Assembly (NCBI GenBank): GCA_028671895.1
Contig: JAPMAC010000196.1
Span: forward strand, 186,001-250,000
DNA: 64,000 nt
Origin: Oenanthe sinensis
Taxonomy: Eukaryota; Streptophyta; Magnoliopsida; Apiales; Apiaceae
Direction of reading: 5' to 3'
Position 1 is the first letter of the stretch, and each line of letters opens with the position of its first letter. The notes below the pieces were generated by a model that saw nothing but the letters and a program-made list of their open reading frames with translations, had not been told where the DNA came from and ran no database searches. Below, in pieces: positions 23,046-34,417 of this stretch. The position numbers were made by a program, and so were the translations under genes.

Positions 23046-26000
23046 CTAAAGACAATGACTCTGGTATCTAATACCCATCCGCTCCTTATGACGATCAAAA
23101 TTTAACTGAGACAGCGGCTTCGTGAACGGGTCTGCTATGTTGTTATGTGTGTCAACTCTTTCGATCTTGACATCTTCTCTTTCAATGATCTCCCTAATCA
23201 AATGAAACCGCCGCAATATATGTTTGGTATTCTTGTGAGACCTCGGTTCCTTGGTTTGAGCTATTGCAGCGTTATTGTCACAATATAACACAATAGGCCC
23301 CTCTATGCCAGGAACTACTCCCAACTCAGAAACAAATGTCTTCATCCAAACAGCTTCCTTTGCAGCCTCACTTGCAGCTATATACTCTGTTTCTGCTGTG
23401 GAGTCAGCCGTCGTAGATTGCTTACGACTTCTCCAACTAATCACCCCACCATTTAGAGTAAACACATACCCTGACATGGATGTACTATCATCACACTCTG
23501 ACTGAAAACTAGAGTCAGTGTAACCCTCTATTTTCAACTCAGACCCACCAAAAACAAGAAAAATATCCTTAGTCCTTCTCAAGTACTTAAGGATGTTCTT
23601 CATTGCTTTCCAGTGGTCTTCACCTGGATTTGACTGATATCTGCTAGTCACACTAATTGAGTGAGCAACATCAGGTCTAGTACATAACATCGCGTACATG
23701 ATAGATCCTATTGCCGACGCATAAGGAATCCTACTCATACGCTCTCTTTCTTCAGGTGTCTTAGGAGACATCTTGTCAGAAAGGGAGACTCCATGGCTCA
23801 TCGGTATGAGACCTCTCTTGGAGTTTTCCATGCTAAACCTTTTGAGCACCTTATCGATGTACGTACCTTGGGTTAGACCTATCATTCTTCTTGATCTATC
23901 TCTATAGATCTTCATACCAAGAATGTAGGACGCTTCTGCCAAGTCCTTCATGGTGAAGTTCTTTGATAGCCACATTTTTACTGATTGCAGCATTGGTATG
24001 TCATTTCCTATTAAGAGTAAGTCATCTACATACAAAATAAGAAATGTTACTGCGCTCCCACTAACCTTCTTGTAGACACATGGTTCATCTATGTTTTTGA
24101 TAAAATCAAACTCTTTGATTGTCTCATCAAAACGGATGTTCCATCTTCGAGAAGCTTGCCTTAACCTATACTAGTAGCTTACATACTAGATGTTCATAGT
24201 AGCTTACATACTATAGCTTACAAAACGGATAGTTCGTAGTAGCTTACATACTAGATGTTCATTTCCTTTGGAAATAAAACCCTCTGGCTGTGTCATATAC
24301 ACTTCTTCTTCAAGTTCCCCATTGAGGAAGGCCGTCTTTACGTCCATTTGCCAGATCTCATAGTCATAGTAAGCTGCAATAGCACGCAAAATCCGAACTG
24401 ATTTGAGCAAGGCTACAGGCGAAAAAGTTTCATCAAAGTCAATCCCTTGTCTTTGTTTGAATCCTTTTGCCACGAGCCTGGCCTTGTAGGTCTCTACCTG
24501 GCCATCTGCTCCAATCTTTCTCTTGTATACCCACTTGCACCCTATAGGCTTCATATCCTTGGGTGCCTCTACCAAAGTCCATACTTGGTTGGCATACATG
24601 GAGTCCATTTCGAATTTCATGGCACTCTGCCATTTCTCTGAGTCAACACTACTCACAGCCTCGTTGAAGGTCATAGGGTCGTCTCTATCAATGACCGCCA
24701 ATTCATTGTCATTCTCAATGACAAGGCCATAATACTTCTCAGGTTGGCGAGACACCCTTTGTGATCTACGGATGGGCTGTTCTACGGAAGGTTGTTCAAT
24801 ATGAACAGGTGTTTCCTCTTGAACCGTAGTAGTTTGTTCTTCATGAACTTCATCAAGTTCAATCTTGCTCCCACTATTCCCTTCAAGGATAAACTGTTTT
24901 TCCAGGAAGGTAACATGTCGGGAGACAAACACCCTTTGTTCGGTGTAAAAGTAATACCCTAAAGTCTCTTTAGGATATCCTACAAACCTACATTTCATGG
25001 ATCGAGATTCTAGCTTATCGGGGTCAACTTTCTTGACATAAGCCGGACATCCCCAAATCTTAACGTGCTTAAGACTCGGTTTCCTTTCTTTCCATATCTC
25101 ATACGGAGTTTGAGGAACAGATTTGGAAGGCACCTTGTTCAATATATATGCTGATGTTTCCAATGCATAACCCCAAAGTGATACTGGAAGATCTGTATAG
25201 CTCATCATGGATCGAACCATGTCCAACAAAGTTCGATTTCTCCTTTCGGATTCTCCATTCAACTGGGGAGTGGCCGGAGGAGTCCATTGAGAGACTATAC
25301 CATTTTCTTTGAGATAATTTAGAAACTCGCCACTTAAGTATTCACCTCCTCGATCTGATCGAAGGGTTTTAATACTATACTTGGTTTGTTTCTCTACTTC
25401 ATACTTATATTCTTTGAACTTTTCAAAGGCTTCGGATTTGTATTTCATCAAATACACATATCCAAATCTAGATCGATCATCTGTAAAAGTAATGAAGTAT
25501 GAAAATCAACCCATGGCTTGCGTGGACATCGGCCCACACACATCTGTATGTACCAATCCAAGCAACTCCGCAGCTCTTTCTCCATGTCCACTAAATGGAG
25601 ATTTGGTCATTTTGCCTAATAGACAAGACTCGCATGTAGGATATGATTCAAAATCAAAAGGTTCTAGTAACCCTTCCTTATGCAATGTCTTAAGTCTATT
25701 TTCACTAATGTGACCAAGTCTGTAGTGCCACAAGTAGGTGGGATTTTCATCATCTCTTTTTCTTTTATTACTATGTTCAATTTGAAGTAAACTATGTTCT
25801 ACGTCACATACATACAACCCATTATTTAAAATACCAACACCATAAAGAACATTATTTCTAAAAATTGAACATTTATTATTCTCAATAACAAACGAAAAAC
25901 CATCCAAGTCTAACATGGGAATAGAAATAATATTCCTCACAATTGAGGGAACAAAATAACAATTATCCAAAATAATAGTCTTGCCCGTAGGCATAAGTAA

Positions 26001-27035
26001 ATCAAACGATCCTACAGCTACAGCAACAACTCTTGCTCCATTGCCCATACGTAGGATCACCTCCTCTTCTTCAAGAGTCTTACTTCTCCTTAGTCCCTGC
26101 AACGAATTGCAAATGTGAGAACCACAGGCAGTATCTAATACCCAAGTAGAAGTTTGATTAAGTGACATATTTAGTTCGATCATGAACATACCTGAAGCAG
26201 AAGCGGTAGTCTCACCACCCTTCTTCTTCTTCTTCTTCAATTCTGCAAGGTAAGCCTTACAGTTTCTCTTCCAGTGCCCCACTTTGTTGCAGTGAAAGAA
26301 AACAGCTTTGCTTTTGAGATCTTCAGTTTTTGGAAGAACTGGCCTTTTCTCACCTACCTTCTTCTTCTTCTTAGGAGGGCTCCTCTTCCTCTTCTTAGGG
26401 ATAGAGCCTTCACCAATTAGAAGAACAGAACTCTTCTTTGTGGGAAAATTGGACTCAATAGTTTTCAGCATGTTATGGAGTTCAGGTAAGCTGACATCCA
26501 ACTTGTTCATGTGAAAGTTCACAACGAACTGCGAGAATGAATCTGGAAGTGATTGCAAGACCAGATCTTGATTCAGCTCCCCATCCATGACAAATCCAAG
26601 TTTTCCAAGACGCTCAATCAAATTGATCATCTTGAGCACATGAACATTCACAGATGATCCCTCAGTCATCCTACAACAGAACAGCTCCTTCGATATCTCA
26701 TATCGAGCTGTCCTTCCTGCCACATCATACAAATCTTGTAGATGCATAAGGATAGAGTGATCATCCATATGCTCGTGTTGCTTTTGGAGCTCAACATTCA
26801 TGGATCCCAGCATAACACACTGTGCAACTTTTGCATCATCTATCCAATTACGATACACAATATGTTCATCATTATGTGCATCATGAGCAGGTTCAGCAGG
26901 TTTATGTGAGTCTAGTACATATTCATTCTTCTCAATCCTAAGAACAATTCTCAGGTTTCGAAGCAAATCAGCATAGTTGGGACCAGTTAATTTGTGTGCA
27001 TCGAGCATGCAACGGAGTGATAGTGCAGAAGACAT
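23046..27035 (-). pseudogene. copia 2 gag-pol, unit 2 (broken)
   Basis: Same architecture and same two main lesions as the copy at 16731-20720: TGA at 25506-25508 and the 65-bp RT insertion at 24172-24236. Amino-acid differences from unit 1 are few and mostly in gag, for example Lys to Asn, Gln to Glu, Asp to Val, Ile to Met and Asn to Ile changes between about 26400 and 26950; the last residues are HCL instead of HWL. The zinc-knuckle Cys loss and the DTA protease motif are identical. Start ATG at 27035. Confidence 0.9.
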
Positions 27036-27068
27036 TATGTATATAGTAAATCTGCAAATAATAAACAC

Positions 27069-28820
27069 ATAACAACATTTAGCAAATACTCTATTTCATT
27101 ATCTAAAACACCATATGAATCGGGTCTTTATTCATAAGTGCCTCCCACTATTCTATCTAATTTCTATATCCCTTATTGAAATTAAGCATTCATAATGATA
27201 GTGGGATAGGGATCCTACATTCCATCACACAACCTCGGTTGTAGCACGAAACACCATGTAACGTTCAATAGGCAGACAACTCTTGCCAGCTACATCTCAT
27301 GTTATTCCCTAATCTTACTTTAGCCTCTTGAATACTTGAGTCACGGCTGTGGCACGACAAACTCAATATTCTAAGTCAAGTCAATCCCAACATCTCGTAT
27401 AATTAAACTAGTTTCAAATAGCCCACGGCTGTAGCACGTAACGACCATAAGATTCCAATTCATCATACACATCTCATGTTATAGACAAGTATCTCTTCTT
27501 TCGGAAACAACGCCCTCGGCTGTAGCACGAAACGACAGAGTTTCAAAAACAAGAAATACTTTCTATTATGTTGGAAGGCTATGACCAACACAAGCTCTTT
27601 GTGTTTTATGGCCAATTACTACTTGATATTCTTTATATTTTAGGGGATTATATTATGTTACAATCATAATCATATTATAAAGAGATTCTTTTAGATTGGA
27701 TTAAATATTTCAAATCAACTATTGATACTTGGAGTCATCCCAGGCCAGGGGTGGAGCATTGTCAAGAGGCGTCTCTTAATAACCCCCTTTCTTACAGATA
27801 GAACATCTGTTGTTTGATAGAATCATCCTTTCACTTAAGTTGAAAATTCATATTCAATCACGTGTTTCATAAACACAAAAATCTCATGATTGTATTCATA
27901 ATATGTAAATAAAGGTCACGAAACAATTTCACTATTCTAGATTGTCTAACATACGCCTTATGTTAATTAAGTTCACCTAAATCTATCATCTCATGATAAT
28001 TCAAGCATATATCATATATATATAATCACGAATAAACACAAGGTAGGCATGTTAAATCATATATTACAACATATAAGCATTATACATCTCTATGTATCAC
28101 ATGGTGTATTTAAAAGCAACTTAAAATAGTTAAAACTTGCTTTAAAACACCTTTGGAAGCTCTAAACAGTCCGAAACAATTTCAAAAAAATTATTGTAAT
28201 ATACCATTAGAACTGTCTCGGAAAAACGAATCCAACGGTATATTACACGCCCCATTCTGAGCTCCCACGCGCCCCGAGATGTTTCTGACGCATCCCCATG
28301 CGCGCACGCGCGTGCAAGACACACTGTCAGGCATCTCGGGTATGCGTTACAAGCCAAAAACCCTTTTTTAGCTTGTAACCATGCACAGAATGCGTTACAC
28401 CTTTTTTTTAGATATTATTATTTAATTACAAATTAATTAAAAACAACTTTCAAAATCCATAATAAATAATCTATTGCTCAGAAAAATATTCTAAAAATAC
28501 CTGGATGATCTACAATACTTGTAGAACACATGAAAAATATAAAATAAATTTTGAGGAATAATAATGAATTAATCATAATTAAATCATTATTATTGCTTTC
28601 AAAATTCATAATAAATATTCTACGCATCAGAAAATTATGAAAAATTAACTAGACGATCTACAACACTTATAGAACCCAGGAAAATTATCAAAACAATTTT
28701 GATGAACAGTATCATATTAATCATAATTAAAACATGATATTGCTTGTATAAATCATAATAAATACATACATGCTCATAAAATTCTGAAGCTTGACCACGA
28801 ATCTATATGCATGCAACCTA
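27069..28820 (-). other. copia 2 leader, unit 2 (complete to the primer site)
   Basis: Same leader as in unit 1 with the four CGGCTGTAGCACGA-type motifs (about 27244, 27342, 27424, 27515), then 515 bp beyond the duplication edge, AT-rich, reaching the primer-binding site. No ORF. Confidence 0.8.
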
Positions 28821-28821
28821 T

Positions 28822-28833
28822 GCTCAGATACCA
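28822..28833 (-). promoter_or_regulatory. Primer-binding site of copia 2 (tRNA-iMet type)
   Basis: The minus strand reads TGGTATCTGAGC, one mismatch from the usual tRNA-iMet complement TGGTATCAGAGC. It lies one base inside LTR-c, fixing the 5' LTR edge at 28835. Confidence 0.8.
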
Positions 28834-28834
28834 T

Positions 28835-30044
28835 TGAAGGAATTTATGCACCAGCGGAAGCATTGAATAATATTTATTTGCATATATTCCTATGTATACA
28901 TACATATAGATACAAAAACTATTTTATAAATTAAAGAATACCTCGATTGCTTTCCGGCAACAACTAGAGAAGATCTTGTTCTTCAATTCTTGCAATCACC
29001 CTTCAAGTGTGGAGTGCTCTAAAGATATCCACCAAAAATAAAACTAAAGGATGAAGGAGGAGGCTAGAGAGTAAATTATGGTTGCCTCCCTTTTAAAATA
29101 TTTCTCACAAATATTAGGGTTCAAGTATTAGGGTTTATAATCCTATATTTATAGGCAAATATCTCAGCTGAGATATTTTCTATAAATATCTTATTATTAA
29201 TTCCCTTTTTAATTAATTAATCTTATTAATTAATTAGTTAATGATTAAAAATATTTTAATCATTAATTCCTTTTTCTAAACTCTTTTAGAAAATTATTCT
29301 CTCTTAATATTTAATTACTTTAATTAAATATTTAATTAATAATATTAAGATCTTATCTTAAATAATTTATAATCAATTAAATCTCATTTAATTAATTTTT
29401 AAAATTTGCTAAGTAATTATTTATTTCATAAATAAATAATGACTATCTATTATTAATTATTCCTTCATCTATAATTTAATCTCTTTTATGGTGTGACTTT
29501 TTAGGTTCAATATTAAGCCGGTAGTAGAAATAAATAATAATAAACATTTTATTTATTATTTATATGAATTCTATTAATTCATTAAATATAATTAATCTGA
29601 TTAATTATATTTATTCTACATCGTGAGTGATGTTTCTCAATATATCGCGACTATCCAGATAATACGAAATCATTGCTTAGAATACTTAGAACCTGTCAGT
29701 AATTAGTTACCGTACAATTAATTTCTTCTACCCTTCAATATCCCGATTAAATACAAGGCAGGGAACTCGTGTCAAGCCTATCTAATTTAATCATATGATT
29801 TCTTATTCATAATGCAAAGTTCCTTTTAATGCAAATTAGAAACTCTTTCTAATTTCATTCACTCTGGCCAGAGATTCCTGAACTTGCATATCTAAGAATA
29901 ACATAGGATATTCACTTCCTTTACTGGAAGGGGCAGATCCTTTATTGATCCGTTAACTATTTCCATACACAAATCACTATGCCCAGAATGGACCTAATGA
30001 ATGTCCTAGAGACTAAGGACTAAACCAAAGCATAAATCATTGTG
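28835..30044 (-). repeat. copia 2 LTR-c (5' LTR, long form, truncated at 30044)
   Basis: Starts TGAAGG like LTR-a and -b but keeps about 745 bp (roughly 29060-29811) missing from them. That AT-rich part has a TATA-like box on the minus strand (TATAAATA, 29144-29151). Homology to LTR-a stops at CATTGTG (30044), so the outer U3 is lost at the boundary with the hAT region. Confidence 0.82.
29144..29151 (-). promoter_or_regulatory. Putative TATA box of copia 2 LTR-c
   Basis: CCTATAAATATAGG context on the minus strand within the LTR segment that LTR-a and LTR-b have lost. The position suggests the LTR promoter; there is no direct evidence of transcription. Confidence 0.5.
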
Positions 30045-30582
30045 GTAGGACTATACTGGATCAAATTAAATCAATATTGTATTTCATTTCCAATTTTGTG
30101 TTCACTATACTGATTACTGATAAGGTATCCTGTCTTACAGGTATATACAGATGGGAGGCGTACCGTATCTGCATGTGGTAGGACTTAGGAGGGCAACTGT
30201 TGATGACTTCTATGGTGTGTTGATTATCTCTAATTACAATATTGTGACCAAAATATTCAATTAACTATATAACTCTAAGTGTGGTCACTGAAGTCATACT
30301 CATTTATGCCTTTCTAAAAATTATTGTAGCTGTTATATTGCCGTCTCTTCTGGGTCTGAATAATAACTTGGTAGAGACGGATATCACAAGGGATGAGAAG
30401 CCTGGGACAGAGATCATTAGCAAGGAGAGACTTGCTGTCATGCCATGTGCATTAACTGCATTGGAACAAGCTAAATGACTTGATTCCAAATCTCTTTATG
30501 TAAAAACTTAAAGAAATTTTGTTTATAGAACTTGAAAATCTACTGTTCCTCATTTTTTTTTATAATGAAAAGTGAATATACC
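30045..30582 (+). other. Exon-like segments of unidentified origin
   Basis: Two plus-strand stretches look like exons. One follows a CTTACAG acceptor at about 30134-30140 and can be read YIQMGGVPYLHVVGL. The other follows ATTGTAG at about 30322-30329 and reads open to a stop at 30476-30478, including VETDITRDEKPG and SKERLAVMPCALTALEQAK. I do not recognise the family. They may be captured host exons or remnants of a disrupted gene. Confidence 0.35.
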
Positions 30583-33097
30583 TTAATTTAAAGTAACAAC
30601 TTCTTCATCGTCGTTGTTGTCCTCGACACTGTCAACATTTCTTGAGTGTGCATCTAACACCAGGTTAGTGAATTCTGTATAAAAAAAAAAGATTCAGACA
30701 CTAGGTTAAGAGAATATATACTTCTTGAAATGGATAACTAGTTAACTACTATATATTAGTACAAGTTCTATATTATCAAAAAAAAAATAAGTTTTCACCT
30801 TTAGCAAGTTTTTCTTGATCATTGTCATTTTCTTCGACATCTCTTGAATGAAATGATCCTCTAAGCCAGTCTTGTGCACATAATAAAGCTTCTGCAATTA
30901 AAGGAGATAAAGAGCTCCTAGATGCATCCAATACCCGTCCACCGATACTAAATACCGACTCTGATGCAACTGTTGAAACAGGAATAGATAAGACGTCGCG
31001 AGCCATCTGAGAAAGGACTGGAAATCGAGCAGAATTACCCTTCCACCAAACAAGAATATCGAATTTTTGCCCGCCGCTAACCCTGGCTTCTTCAAGATAC
31101 ACATCTAATTCTAATTTTGCACTACTGCCACCATGTAGCATCTCAAACTCTGACATATACTCATTTAAATAAATCTGGCTAACATCAGAAGATTGATTAT
31201 CTTCACTCATATCAGAAAAGATGGCAGAATTCTTGCCACTTGAACACCCTTCATCGGACGGTGAAAAATATTTCTCTTTGTAGTCATGAAATAATTCATA
31301 CAGTGCATCCTTTAATTGTTGTTTCATCCTAGATGCTAGCAAGACATTTTCATACATACGCTCCATGGTGAAGTCAACATATCCCAATTTGAAACGAGGA
31401 TCGAGAACAGCTCCAGTAAAAATCAATGTATTCATCTTTAAAGGGTCTCCCCAGTATTTATCAAATTTCTCTTGCATTCTACAAGCAATCCCGCTCAAAT
31501 CCTCATCATCGCTCCTACTCCATGTCTTCAAGGTACCATTCAGTGCCACAAGTTCATGATAAAATAAGTTTGATGTTACATACTTGCTACCAGAAATTTT
31601 TACAGTGAACTCATAAAAATGTCTTAAAAATTTATGCAACTTACGAGCATTAATCCAGTCATTTGTTTCTGGAACCCCATTTCCCTCAGCAAGATCAATA
31701 GCAAAAATACGATCTTCTTTTTCATACCTTTTCCATACCTTTTCATGTTTCAAAGCTGCATCAAGCATCATATATGTTGAGTTCCACCTCGTGGGAACAT
31801 CTAATGTCAACTCAACCTTATTGCCATCATTTTCCATTTCCATGCATTCTTCAAATCTTGTTAATCGAGCAGATGAGTGTTTCACATACCTGACAGCATC
31901 TCGAATTCTCTTAACTGAAATAGATAAGTGTTTTATCTTTAATCCATCACCAACAACAAGATTTAGGATATGCGCAACACACCTTATGTGTATATACTTA
32001 CACTTTATAATACTCCATTCCCTTAAAGAAAATTCTTCTTTCAAATAATCAATTGCTACATCATTCGAACTTGCATTATCAGCCGTCACTGTGAAAATAC
32101 TTTCGATTCCCCATTCGCGCAAACATTTTTCAAGTGCACAACCAATATCTTTGCCTCGATGCGAAGTAATTGGTGAAAAGCTCAAGAGCTTCTTGCAAAG
32201 TTTCCAATCCTCATCAATATAATGAGCTGTTAAACACATAAAATTGACCTTTTGTAGAGACGTCCAAGTATCCGTTGTAATACATATTCTTTGTTTTGAC
32301 CTCATCAAAAGATTTTTTAACTTTCTTTTCTTTGCACAAAAAATTCCAAAGCAGTCACGTTGTACAGTGAATCTTGATGGCAACTTAAACTTTAGAAAAG
32401 CCAGAGCCATTAAACGATTAAAACCAAGTCCATCTACATGCTTGAATGACAGCTCATCAATTACGATCATTTCAGCAATGGTTTTTCTTATAATTTTAAC
32501 ATCAACCTTTACAGCGGCAAGAGAATCACCACCAAACTGAGTTTTCATTGATGTGGTCTGTTTTTGACTTAAATCATCCTTGGGTTTTCCTTTGCAGACT
32601 TTGTCTATATGTTTGCGCATTGAAGATGTTCCATTGGATGAATCAGCTGAAAAAATTGATCCACAATGCTTGCATTTACTCTTCCATTCTTCTGTTATTT
32701 CATCTCGATATTTTACAAAATCTGACCAAATATCTGAACGAAGTGGAACAGGCTTCCTCTTTGTTCTTGGTTTAGTTTGAGATTGATTGGCAGACTTTCC
32801 TATCACATCCCAGTTATTAGCTTCTGTATCCATAGGATTCTGAGGAAAAATAACAAATCTCAAATGAATTACAGTGAATCAGAATTCAGAAGTAATTCAC
32901 ATAATAACATACAGACAAAAAGCTGCCCAGAGGCCAGAAGATTAATACGAAAGAAGTAAAGATAGAAAATCAGAAATCCACAAAAATCACATAAATCAGG
33001 CAGTCGGGCACAAAGATACAAAGATACATATAAAACCTTAAACTTAAAGACCCACTCAATAACTTACTGAATCTTTTGTTGAACCCGAATCCATCAT
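30583..33097 (-). CDS. hAT transposase, three exons, 720 aa, apparently intact
   Basis: Exons on the minus strand: 33097-33068, 32839-30799, 30674-30583 (2,163 nt, one frame). Introns have GTAAGT...CCTCAG and GTGAAA...ATACAG borders. If the second intron is not spliced, the protein ends GENLFFF at 30776. BED-type zinc finger at about residues 44-92 with ligands C66, C69, H87, C92. The catalytic core carries the TTDTWTS and TADNASSND motifs. The hAT C-terminal dimerisation domain lies at about 590-675 (VWWKGNSARFPVLSQMARD, then ASESVFSIGGR). An acidic tail is encoded by exon 3. Such proteins excise and reinsert hAT elements by binding their ends. No stop or frameshift is seen. The spliced model is inferred from the sequence; related domesticated proteins (DAYSLEEPER/RICESLEEPER) share this layout, but the adjacent hAT end argues for a transposon gene. 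Confidence 0.85.
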
Positions 33098-33170
33098 AAT
33101 TTAGTTGGGATTGAGAGCTTCAGCCTTCACAAATCACAATCATCAATCAATCGGCAAAAAGATATATGCA

Positions 33171-33242
33171 GAATTTTGAAGAAGAGCGGAAGGCCAGACA
33201 ACTGATTGAGGAAGTATGTGATGAGCTTGCTAAGGAAATAAG
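33171..33242 (+). pseudogene. 72-nt host exon fragment, coiled-coil protein type
   Basis: Bounded by a TATATGCAG acceptor and an AG/GTCAGC donor. It encodes EEERKARQLIEEVCDELAKE on the plus strand, opposite to the transposase. This resembles the conserved (E)RKAR(E/Q)LIEEVCDELAKEIG block of a plant coiled-coil family often annotated as USO1-like; the name is from memory and not verified. It lies between the transposase start and the hAT terminus, so it may be a captured fragment. Confidence 0.45.
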
Positions 33243-34183
33243 GTCAGCAGCAGCTTGAACAACACTCTCTTCATTCATAGGTTGAATTTAAAAATTAGTT
33301 GCATGACCATAGATTTTTCTTTGCACGGTTGTATTAAGCCGATGATTTTCTGAAAATTACAAGTTAAAGACAAAACTACTTTGCAAAAGAGAAGAAAGTC
33401 TACTTTCTTATTGTCGTTTTCGTTTTAAAACGATAAATAAAATTCAATTGTCTAAGACTACATATACAGTTTCATACTAAGAGCAACTTGAAATTACGAT
33501 TAGTTTCATACAGTTTCATTCTTGTTTGCTAAGACAATTGAATACTTGACCTTTGACAATTTAGAAAAATCAACCACCAAAGCATCGTGATCCATCACAA
33601 CATCAAACAAATTCACATGGACAGTATGTTTAAGTAATCGAACATACACAGGCACACACTCACAAAAGCACATATGTATATATATATATATATATATATA
33701 GTATTGGCATTCGAATATATAGAGAGTACCTGAGCGGTTGAGCAAACCAGAGGCAACTTTGAGCATTGAATATAGATAGAAGCATTGTTCTCCTTGCCCT
33801 AGTTGTCACCGCATCCACTTTGTTTATTGGCACATATGTTTATATCCACCGAGTGTTCAGAGTCTTCAGACTATGAGAGATTGAGAGCAGAGAGCAGAGT
33901 GCAGAGTGATTTGGGAATTAAAACCTAAAAGACCCACTTAAAGTTTCATATAAACTATTTTTATTATTATTATATATATATATATTATTTAAATGTATTA
34001 TATAATATCGGTTCGGTTCGGTTCTTTCGGGTTTTGGATGTCGAGAACCGAACCGAACTGAGAACCGAACTTTTCTAAATTTTAGGACCCGAACCAGACC
34101 CGATTTATGGAAGAACCGAACTAGACCCGAAATTTCGGTTCGGTTCGGTTCCCGGTTCTAACCCGAAAAATGCTCACTCCTAC

Positions 34184-34336
34184 CTCACACCAGTCCAAAC
34201 AATTGATGGCATCCACATCCATAAGCCGGTCACGTTTACGATCTTTCACCTGACGGAATGCACGCCGCATAACCATTGGCTCCCAGCTTAGACCACGTGT
34301 AGTTGCAAGAACATTACTGACAATAACTGGCTTACC
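34184..34336 (-). pseudogene. JmjC histone demethylase exon fragment (JMJ25/IBM1-like), upstream part
   Basis: 51 open codons on the minus strand with GKPVIVSNVL, GLSWEPMVM and VDAINCLDWCE. This is the conserved stretch at the start of the JmjC domain of plant JMJ25/IBM1-type demethylases. Within MVMWRA the Trp is Arg here. The exon ends at GAG followed by GT, a good donor, and the hAT terminus starts one base into the presumed intron. Upstream on the minus strand a stop (TAA) occurs after a few codons and no acceptor is evident, so the 5' side is degraded or cut. The collinear partner exon is at 9299-9389. Confidence 0.75.
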
Positions 34337-34417
34337 AAATAATTATTTGATCAGAAGCTTAGTTTTAGAAACCCAAATAACGTGGAAGCTTCTCAGAACT
34401 TGGCAATTAGTGTATTA

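Larger units (their letters stand above)
21991..28305. repeat. Tandem duplication unit 2 (6,315 bp)
   Basis: Direct copy of 15676-21990. The junction ...GCGCGC/ATTGAATATG at 21990/21991 joins copia 2 leader to a copia 1 LTR piece, which can only arise by duplication. The original leader continues past 28305 into an alternating purine-pyrimidine run. Few differences are visible; those I noticed are mostly in the gag part. Confidence 0.93.
30045..34182 (-). mobile_element. hAT-superfamily transposon (left end missing)
   Basis: The right end is AATGCTCACTCCTA at 34169-34182 (TAGGAGTGAGCATT read inward), with dense CGGTTCGG subterminal repeats at about 34008-34165. The interior encodes a complete hAT transposase. 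No matching left terminus or 8-bp target duplication could be found before the break at 30044, so the left end appears deleted. Exon-like host fragments are also present. Confidence 0.75.

Noticed and set aside
30134..30170. YTDGR-like reading next to the acceptor at 30140, resembling the GYTDGRF block expected between the two JmjC exons
   Set aside because: It is on the opposite strand to both JmjC exons, hits a stop after a few codons and lacks the following GWPQ/KLKDWPP block, so it is probably coincidence.
33670..33702. ORF containing a poly-Tyr/Ile stretch at about 33506-33766
   Set aside because: The stretch comes from a (TA)n microsatellite; no other support.
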